From the NCBI GenBank assembly GCA_900769965.1, contig CAAGIQ010000226.1, positions 1-12,124 on the forward strand: 12,124 bases of DNA, read 5' to 3'. Both the position numbers and the translations under genes were made by a program. The notes below the pieces were generated by a model, which saw only the letters and a program-made list of their open reading frames with translations, had not been told where the DNA came from and ran no database searches. Numbering within the stretch: the first letter of the stretch is position 1; every line of letters starts with the position of its first letter. Source of the stretch: Bacilli bacterium (GTDB taxonomy: Bacteria > Bacillota_I > Bacilli_A > RFN20 > CAG-288). Of the stretch, positions 6,805 through 12,124 are shown in pieces.

Positions 6805-8534
6805 TCAAAAGAAAACTTTGGGTACTTTCCTTAACTACATTGCTCTGTTCCTGTGAGATATCAAGTTTACCTTCTTCTTTACAAGTTCAAAAAGATATCA
6901 ATGCTCTAGTATGTTACGGAGGAGATAAAACTGATATTAACTTCGGTCAAAGCTTCGATGAAATAGTTAAAAAAGTCGATGCTAAAGAGAATAACAGAGT
7001 TAAGTTAAACCTTCTTGAACTCGGTGAGAACGGCGCTAATTACAGCGATTTATTAGACTATAAAATCAACGAGGAAAATTACGATTACATCTTTGTTGTT
7101 GGAGAGAAAGCTAACCTTTTCTTAGCTAACTATATCAAGACTAATCAAGGTGTTTCGTTTATTACTATAGATTCTAAGAGCGATACCATTTATCAAAACG
7201 TTGCGAATTATGAATTTGCTCCTGAGGAAGTCGGATATATCGCTTCTACATTAATCGAAAACCAAAATAACGTCGGATATCTTTCAACTTACGATACGAC
7301 GTTCGATAAGAAAGTCTTATACGGCTTCATGCAAGGTCAAGAAGCTCAAAATAAAACTTCTAACATCGTATTAAAGTATTTCGAAGAGGAGTATAACTAC
7401 GAGAAGACTGTTGATTACACCGAAGATCTATTTAATAAATACGGATGTAAATACGTCTATGAAAACTCCAAGAACAACTTAACTACCATTATTGAAAAGG
7501 CTTTGTCTTCTTCTTCAAAGATCGTTTCTAGCAACATAGATTATCTACCTAATTATGATTCGATGGCGGAAGATGCTGTTAGCAACATTCTAGTTCAGAA
7601 TTATGAAAAGGTATTAGACTCGATTGTTGAGTCTATATCTAATTCTTCCTTAAGTTTCTATGAAACTAAGGAGCTTAGCTATCTAGATGGTTTCTATTCA
7701 CTAAGGAACAGCGTCGATTTAGAAGGTAAGCTTAACAAGGTTAAGAAGTTAGAATCTATAGAAGAATATAACTCTTTATATAACAAGATGGTTAGAGATA
7801 TAGAGTCTGACTACACTCCAAAATATTCAGTTGATATCGGTTATCACGAAGCTATTCCAAATTGCGGTGAGCAGAACAACTGGAAACACGCTCCAAGATA
7901 TGGCGCCGATCACGGTATGAAACCTACTAATTGGACCGCTGTTGGAGCTTGGGCAACAATCTACGCTCAAGAAGGATTCCCACGTGCTAAGAATACCGGT
8001 ATCGAATTTAAGAATATGCGTATATGGGGGTATAACGAAACCATAGGTTGGAAACTTATCGAATGGGCAAACCCAGTTGGAAGTTTCTACGATGAAGATT
8101 TCGTTAACGACTACCATCAAGATTTCCCAAATAACTACTTTAACGACAAGGCTAATAAGACTACTAGAATCAAACTCGACAACTCAAATATCGGGTTTAA
8201 CTATCATCCTTTCAGCAGTCAAAACGATCTAGCGTCCTTAGGTCTCTCCGACCTTAAATACATAGTTTCTACTATGGATATTAGATTAGTCGTTTGGGAT
8301 GACACGAGAGCTAACGATATTCAAAAAGCTAAATATGTTGCAAATATCGGTGGTGACTGGTGGTCTTATAAAGGCGCCACATGGCAGCCAGATTGGTCAG
8401 CTAACAGGGACATCTGCGTAGCTCAATTTCGTACTATCACTCCGAACTGGAAAACTTTATATATGACTAATGTTCCAGTTGATAAATACGAACAAATTAT
8501 CGGACAAGGTGAGTTTTTAAATCAATTTGAGTAA
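6801..8534 (+). CDS. Lipoprotein with BMP/PnrA-like receptor domain fused to a Trp-rich C-terminal module
   Basis: This 577-residue secreted lipoprotein has a lipobox-like LCSC with Cys18. Residues about 33-310 resemble BMP/PnrA-type receptors. Supporting this are an opening strand plus GGDKTDINFGQSFDE (compare the family's DDKSFNQ region), NYDYIFVVGEKA (93-104), VSFITIDS (118-125), a FAPEEVGYIASTLI block (139-152), NVGYLS (157-162) and YGFMQGQEA (174-182). Key pocket positions look altered (NFGQ for SFNQ), so nucleoside binding is doubtful. From about 340 to the end is a different, probably beta-rich module with 12 Trp; mature residues before 361 have none. I cannot assign that module. Possible roles are glycan binding or an enzyme activity. 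AGGAGG (6786-6791) sits 9 nt before the ATG, which overlaps the permease stop by 4 bp. This tight coupling suggests a role together with the importer, as accessory receptor or substrate presenter (inference). Confidence 0.8.
   Translation: MIKRKLWVLSLTTLLCSCEISSLPSSLQVQKDINALVCYGGDKTDINFGQSFDEIVKKVDAKENNRVKLNLLELGENGANYSDLLDYKINEENYDYIFVVGEKANLFLANYIKTNQGVSFITIDSKSDTIYQNVANYEFAPEEVGYIASTLIENQNNVGYLSTYDTTFDKKVLYGFMQGQEAQNKTSNIVLKYFEEEYNYEKTVDYTEDLFNKYGCKYVYENSKNNLTTIIEKALSSSSKIVSSNIDYLPNYDSMAEDAVSNILVQNYEKVLDSIVESISNSSLSFYETKELSYLDGFYSLRNSVDLEGKLNKVKKLESIEEYNSLYNKMVRDIESDYTPKYSVDIGYHEAIPNCGEQNNWKHAPRYGADHGMKPTNWTAVGAWATIYAQEGFPRAKNTGIEFKNMRIWGYNETIGWKLIEWANPVGSFYDEDFVNDYHQDFPNNYFNDKANKTTRIKLDNSNIGFNYHPFSSQNDLASLGLSDLKYIVSTMDIRLVVWDDTRANDIQKAKYVANIGGDWWSYKGATWQPDWSANRDICVAQFRTITPNWKTLYMTNVPVDKYEQIIGQGEFLNQFE
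7818..8531 (+). other. Unassigned Trp-rich domain (C-terminal ~238 residues of the BMP-like lipoprotein)
   Basis: This is codons 340-577. It contains Trp at 361, 378, 384, 409, 417, 422, 499, 520, 521, 528, 532 and 550. Alternating hydrophobic/polar runs suggest beta strands (IEFKNMRIWGYN, MDIRLVVWDD, ICVAQFRTI, WKTLYMTNV). Conserved-looking short blocks are NNWKHAPRYGADHG (359-372), GGDWWSYKG (517-525) and DWSANRD (531-537). Proline codons are mostly CCA here, whereas the three prolines of the N-terminal part are all CCT, a small hint of mosaic origin. I do not recognise the fold. Confidence 0.55.
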
Positions 8535-8548
8535 TAAAGGGAGGTATT

Positions 8549-11119
8549 ATGAAAAAGCTCAAAAGTTTATGTGTTTCTTTACTCGCGTTATCAGCCTTAG
8601 GTTTGGTATCGTGCAACGAATCTACCTCTAACAATCCTGCTACTTCGAACCAACCAACTACTTCGGTAGTTTCTGGTGATAAAGTTAAAGGTATCTCGTT
8701 AGATGAAGAGATTATTCAAATGGATGCTGGTTATACAAAGCAATTAAATGCTCAAGTAACCCCTGCTTCAGCTACTAACAAAAAGGTTACATGGTCTTCT
8801 TCTGACACCGCGGTTGCAACAGTAGACCAAACCGGTTTAGTAACTGCTGTTAACGCTGGTGACTGCGTTATTAAAGCTACTACTGAAGATGGTGGATACG
8901 AAGCTGAATGTGAAGTTAGCGTTTCTGGCTACCATAGAAGTACTAGCGTCTTTAAAAATATCGGCAAGATCGATAACAACTCTGGTTATAACCAAACTGA
9001 TGGCAAGAAGAACTTTACAATCGACGTTTCTAATGAAGAATATATGACAATTAAGTTCAAGAGAAACGAAACTATGGAATGGGGTTCTCTTAACTGCTAC
9101 TACGACAAAGATAATATCAAAGCCACAAAGTTTGAATTTGAAGCTGAATTAATTAAAGGTAATTTACCAAACTGCCAATTCGAATTTGCTGGTCCACAAG
9201 AATTTAAGTTCTATAAGAGAGTACCACTTCAAATCGGTCAAAGAAGCTCAGTTTCGGTTAACATTACCGATACCGACTTCCCAAACGGCTGGGGAAATAT
9301 CTTCCTTGAACCAAATAACCCGGGTGATTCATCTGATGAACATAGAAACGATACTGATGAAGTCGAATTAAGAATCTATAAGATGCAACTTATCGAAGGC
9401 GATAAGGTCGCTCCTGAAAAGGTTGAAAACGTTAGATTTGATAAGAATTCTAAAAAGATTATGTTCAACAAGAACAACGCTGCTAAAGAATACCAAATCG
9501 AAGTTTATAAGACCGTTAATGGCGAGGATACCAAACTTGATTTAGATGTTAGACAAACACGTTTCAATCCAGTTGAAATCATTCCGGATATGGCTTTCTC
9601 ATTCACTCCAAAATCCGATCAAAACTTCGCTAAAGAGCCAGGTAATTACAAAGCTAGAGTTAGAGGTGTTAATACTGCAGGTGAAGGTGAATGGTCTGAT
9701 TTCGCTGTCTTTGCTGTCGGTGGAGAAACAGAGAATACCGGATATCAAGCTACTGGATTTAATAACTCTGGTGCCATTGCTCCAAATCAATGGAACTCAG
9801 ATACAGAATTTAAAGCAGAATTAAAAGATGATGGTTATCACTTAACCTTCACAGGTAGCGATACTAACTCATGGGATAGCTACATATTAGATTTCGATAA
9901 GAGTCAACCATATACTTCCTTACATATGGAATTTAACCTCGTTAAAGGTAATATTACTAAGGCTCAAGTCGAATTCTGTGACTGGGCAGAAAGCGGACCT
10001 GAAGCAAGTGATGGTAAACAACAAACCGAATTTGATGTCGTTGCTGGTGCTAACTCTATTGATGTAGATATTACTGCTGATCTTTCTAAAGGTTTAGGTC
10101 AATTAGCTTTACAATTTGCTAGACAAGGTGCTGCTATCGGTGAAGCTGAGATCGTCGTTACTAAGATGGTTCTTGTTAAAGAAGGTGGAGATACAGAGAA
10201 TACTGGATATCAAGCCACTGGATTTAATGACTCTGGTGCTATTGTTCCAAATCAATGGAACTCAGATACAGAATTTAAAGCAGAATTAAAAGATGATGGT
10301 TATCATTTAACCTTCACAGGTAGCGAAACTAACTCATGGGATAGCTACGTATTAGGTTTCGATAAGAGTCAACCATATACTTCCTTACACATGGAATTTA
10401 ACCTCGTTAAGGGTAATATTACTAAGGCTCAAGTCGAGTTCTGTGACTGGGGTAATACCGAAGCTGAATCAAATGACGGTAAACAACAAACCGAATTTGA
10501 TGTTGTTGCTGGTGCTAACTCTGTCGATGTAGCTATTACTACTGATCTTTCCAAAGGTTTAGGTCAATTAGCTTTACAATTAGCTAGACAAGGTGCTGCT
10601 ATTGGTGAAGCTGAGATCGTCGTTACCAAGATGGTTCTTTCTAAAGGCACACCAGCTACTTCTACTGGTTATGTTACCGCTGGATTTGATAATGGCGGTT
10701 TAGTTGGTACCTATGAATATAACGGTACTCAAGACTATACTTCTGAATTAAAAGACGATGGACTTCACCTTAATTTCTTAGGTTCTGCTGCTGGTCAATG
10801 GGATGCTTACACTTTAACATTTGATAAAGATGCTGGATACACATCTTTCGAATTTGAATTTACAGTTGCTAAAGGTAATTGTAGTGGCTTCCAATACGAA
10901 TTCATGGGTACAACATGGGATGCTGCTAACTGGACATATCTTGAAAGCCAATCTGGTTGGATCAACTACGAGGGAGGCGAATATAAAGGTAAGATTTCTC
11001 TTGATGCTGATAAATTAGCTTTAGGTCAAGGTAAGTTATTACTCAAGATGGGTGTTAATGGTGCTGATGCTGGAGAATGTGAGATCGTCGTTACTAAGAT
11101 GGTGTTAAGCATAGCTTAA
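8549..11119 (+). CDS. Multi-domain surface lipoprotein: Big_2, FN3-like and four related beta-rich modules
   Basis: This is an 856-residue secreted protein. The lipobox LVSC gives Cys22, followed by a Ser/Thr/Asn/Pro-rich tether to about residue 43. The order of domains is: Big_2 Ig-like domain at about 47-126 (WSSSDTAVATVDQTGLVTAV is the family signature); a divergent module R0 at about 128-283; an FN3-like domain at about 284-391 (YKARVRGVNTAGEGEWSD); then tandem modules R1 (395-549), R2 (550-704) and R3 (705-856). All four modules share a KGN motif before a strand with EF, and end with a strand like EIVVTKMVL. No catalytic domain is recognisable, so a glycan-binding or adhesive role is likely (inference). 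AAAGGGAGG at 8536-8544 is a very strong ribosome site, 4 nt before the ATG and 14 nt after the previous stop. CCA-rich proline usage suggests high expression. The gene is followed by a strong terminator. Confidence 0.85.
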   Translation: MKKLKSLCVSLLALSALGLVSCNESTSNNPATSNQPTTSVVSGDKVKGISLDEEIIQMDAGYTKQLNAQVTPASATNKKVTWSSSDTAVATVDQTGLVTAVNAGDCVIKATTEDGGYEAECEVSVSGYHRSTSVFKNIGKIDNNSGYNQTDGKKNFTIDVSNEEYMTIKFKRNETMEWGSLNCYYDKDNIKATKFEFEAELIKGNLPNCQFEFAGPQEFKFYKRVPLQIGQRSSVSVNITDTDFPNGWGNIFLEPNNPGDSSDEHRNDTDEVELRIYKMQLIEGDKVAPEKVENVRFDKNSKKIMFNKNNAAKEYQIEVYKTVNGEDTKLDLDVRQTRFNPVEIIPDMAFSFTPKSDQNFAKEPGNYKARVRGVNTAGEGEWSDFAVFAVGGETENTGYQATGFNNSGAIAPNQWNSDTEFKAELKDDGYHLTFTGSDTNSWDSYILDFDKSQPYTSLHMEFNLVKGNITKAQVEFCDWAESGPEASDGKQQTEFDVVAGANSIDVDITADLSKGLGQLALQFARQGAAIGEAEIVVTKMVLVKEGGDTENTGYQATGFNDSGAIVPNQWNSDTEFKAELKDDGYHLTFTGSETNSWDSYVLGFDKSQPYTSLHMEFNLVKGNITKAQVEFCDWGNTEAESNDGKQQTEFDVVAGANSVDVAITTDLSKGLGQLALQLARQGAAIGEAEIVVTKMVLSKGTPATSTGYVTAGFDNGGLVGTYEYNGTQDYTSELKDDGLHLNFLGSAAGQWDAYTLTFDKDAGYTSFEFEFTVAKGNCSGFQYEFMGTTWDAANWTYLESQSGWINYEGGEYKGKISLDADKLALGQGKLLLKMGVNGADAGECEIVVTKMVLSIA
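8930..9397 (+). repeat. Divergent module R0 (first copy of the repeat family)
   Basis: Residues 128-283 of the lipoprotein. Shared landmarks with R1-R3 are an acidic residue-rich strand followed by a Trp-containing turn, FEFEAELIKGNLPNCQFEF (compare MEFNLVKGNITKAQVEF), and a closing EVELRIYKMQLI (compare EAEIVVTKMVL). Identity is low and this copy lies before the FN3-like domain, so it is an old duplication. Confidence 0.5.
9731..10195 (+). repeat. Tandem module R1 (465 bp)
   Basis: Residues 395-549. The next 465 bp (R2) repeat it in frame with very similar DNA, including long identical runs. Over the first 148 residues I count 16 amino-acid differences, roughly 89 percent identity. Seven of them fall in the loop after CDW (R1 loop AESGPEAS). 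The module runs from ENTGYQATGFN to the closing EIVVTKMVL. Confidence 0.8.
10196..10660 (+). repeat. Tandem module R2 (465 bp)
   Basis: Residues 550-704, a recent duplicate of R1 with an exact 155-residue period. The loop after CDW reads GNTEAESN here. Outside the loop, changes are mostly conservative or single-base. Silent differences are scattered, so the duplication is recent but not an assembly duplicate. Confidence 0.8.
10661..11116 (+). repeat. Module R3 (divergent third tandem copy)
   Basis: Residues 705-856. It keeps STGYVTAGFDNGG, ELKDDGLHLNF, VAKGN and EIVVTKMVL of the R1/R2 pattern, but the loop region is longer and aromatic-rich (TTWDAANWTYLESQSGW). The last strand ends the protein three residues before the stop. 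Confidence 0.75.
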
Positions 11120-11136
11120 TTTAAAATAATAAGGAT

Positions 11137-11168
11137 AGGCTGCTTATCTATATAGGCAGCCTTATTTT
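11137..11168 (+). terminator. Intrinsic terminator between lipoprotein and GH37 gene
   Basis: The stem is formed by 11137-11147 and 11152-11162, 11 pairs including one G-U, with core GGCTGC/GCAGCC and the tetraloop CTAT. TTATTTT follows at 11162-11168. It lies 17 nt after the lipoprotein stop codon. It should end the importer transcript, at least in part. The start codon of the next gene follows only 6 nt after the T-rich tail. Confidence 0.88.
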
Positions 11169-11174
11169 GTAAAT

Positions 11175-12124
11175 ATGAATGTCAAGGAATATATTGAAAA
11201 GAATTTAAGAAAAACTGTTAGAGTTAAAGGGGGATTAGAAGGCGCTTTAGATCTTCCTTATAAATATACTTCGCCTTGTGCTGAAGGTCTTTTTGATGAC
11301 CTTTATTACTGGGATACTTATTTTATTAACATCGCTTTGCTTGAAGAAGGTTTAGATGAATTGGCTTTAAATAATATTCTCGATTTCTGTTATTTGATCG
11401 AGAAATATGGTTTTATTCCTAATTCAGCTAATTCCGGCATGCTAAACAGAACCCAGGTTCCTCTTTTTTCGTTGATGTGCGAGGAGTATTTAATTAAAAA
11501 CCCTTCTTTAGAACTTGAGAAAAAACTCTTTTATTACATGGAAAAAGAGTACAACTTTTGGATGACTAATAGAGTTCTTTCTAACGGGTTAAACGCTTAT
11601 AAGTCGCACGCTACAAAGGAGTTTTATGAGTTCTTCTCGAAAGAATATATTTCTAGAGTCAACTATAAAAACGATGCTAAATCTTTAGAAGAAATCGGTT
11701 TTTGTGCTTTAGCGGAGTGTGAATCGGGATGGGATTTCTCGCTTAGATTTGAAGGTAATTGCCCTTATTTTTCTCCGGTGGACTTAAATTCAATCCTTTA
11801 TAGAACTGAACTTGTTCTTGCGAAGTTCTCTTCTGAACTTGGATTAGAAAGAGACTATCTTTCTAAGGCTAATAAGAGAAAAGGAAAAATGGATGAGCTT
11901 ATGTTAAAAGACGGTCTTTATTACGATTATGATTCTTTGAATAACAAGACTAGTTCTTATATGAATGCGGCGATGTTTTTCCCTTATGCGTTAGGTGTTT
12001 CTTCTACTTCTAAAACGTTTAGTAAGTTATGCGACTCGTTGATATATGAACACGGGTTAGCATGTGGAACTAAGGTTGAGAAAAGTCAAATCTTGCAGTG
12101 GAGTTATCCAAACATGTGGCCAAA
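11175..12124 (+). CDS. GH37-family (trehalase-type) glycosidase, 3' end outside the window
   Basis: The first 316 codons of a cytoplasmic enzyme are present; the frame is open to the window edge. There is no signal peptide. The (alpha/alpha)6-barrel GH37 signatures are clear. YYWDTYF at 44-50 corresponds to the first trehalase signature, although the usual PGGRF before it is replaced by CAEGLF. NRTQVPLFSLM (91-101) matches the NRSQPP block. ESGWDFSLRF (183-192) carries the predicted catalytic acid Asp187. QWSYPNMWP (308-316) matches the second signature. The catalytic base would lie beyond the window and cannot be checked. The ATG at 11175 fits the family's N-terminus (upstream frame stop at 11136), but no Shine-Dalgarno lies at normal distance and a terminator hairpin stands directly before it. 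The enzyme probably hydrolyses the disaccharide or oligosaccharide brought in by the importer; trehalose is possible, but not shown. Proline codons are mainly CCT, as in the regulator genes. Confidence 0.9.
   Translation, partial: MNVKEYIEKNLRKTVRVKGGLEGALDLPYKYTSPCAEGLFDDLYYWDTYFINIALLEEGLDELALNNILDFCYLIEKYGFIPNSANSGMLNRTQVPLFSLMCEEYLIKNPSLELEKKLFYYMEKEYNFWMTNRVLSNGLNAYKSHATKEFYEFFSKEYISRVNYKNDAKSLEEIGFCALAECESGWDFSLRFEGNCPYFSPVDLNSILYRTELVLAKFSSELGLERDYLSKANKRKGKMDELMLKDGLYYDYDSLNNKTSSYMNAAMFFPYALGVSSTSKTFSKLCDSLIYEHGLACGTKVEKSQILQWSYPNMWP

Noticed and set aside
7827..8120. Open frame of 97 codons on the - strand inside the BMP-fusion gene.
   Set aside because: It lies opposite a clearly coding region, has no ribosome site or recognisable domain, and reads like a shadow frame.
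9731..10660. Near-identical 465-bp tandem units considered as an assembly artefact or a mobile repeat.
   Set aside because: The copies differ by replacement and silent changes along their length, stay in frame, and coincide with protein module borders, so they are a real intragenic duplication.
11220..11245. AAAGGGGGA near 11227-11235 considered as the true ribosome site for a later GH37 start.
   Set aside because: No ATG, GTG or TTG in frame follows at a workable distance, and a later start would remove the conserved N-terminal segment.

Overview
The window is about 12 kb of AT-rich DNA with one genetic programme read entirely on the + strand. Strong AGGAGG-type ribosome sites, TGG-only Trp codons with TGA used as a stop, Gram-positive style lipoproteins, a YesM/YesN-type two-component system, an LplA/LplB/LplC-type sugar importer and a CcpA-like cre site all point to Bacillota, most likely class Bacilli. 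An uncultured gut lineage of the Erysipelotrichales/RF39/Acholeplasma neighbourhood is plausible, but the sequence does not prove this. No mobile elements, tRNA, rRNA or CRISPR arrays were seen.

Layout: (i) 1-258 is non-coding and carries two copies of a 12-bp palindromic motif and a weak promoter. (ii) 259-3166 holds a membrane sensor histidine kinase and an overlapping AraC-type response regulator. (iii) 3167-3251 is a regulatory gap with a promoter whose spacer contains a near-consensus cre operator, plus an inverted repeat just upstream. (iv) 3252-6804 encodes a lipoprotein solute receptor and two permeases of a carbohydrate ABC importer; no ATPase is present, so a shared MsmX-type ATPase elsewhere is expected. 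(v) 6801-8534 encodes a lipoprotein joining a BMP/PnrA-like receptor to a tryptophan-rich C-terminal module I cannot assign. (vi) 8549-11119 encodes an 856-residue lipoprotein with a Big_2 domain, an FN3-like domain and four copies of one beta-rich module, two of them almost identical. (vii) 11137-11168 is a strong intrinsic terminator. (viii) 11175 to the window end is the first 316 codons of a cytoplasmic GH37 (trehalase-type) glycosidase, running off the edge.

Working model (inference): the sensor detects an extracellular carbohydrate or envelope-derived ligand. The regulator then activates the importer promoter, which is also repressed through cre when better carbon sources are present. 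Surface lipoproteins capture the glycan, the importer brings in an oligosaccharide, and the cytoplasmic GH37 enzyme cleaves it. The substrate is unknown; trehalose or a related alpha-glucoside is suggested only by the GH37 gene. The least ordinary parts are the BMP/Trp-rich fusion lipoprotein, the multi-module lipoprotein with its variable loop, and the terminator hairpin lying directly against the GH37 start codon.
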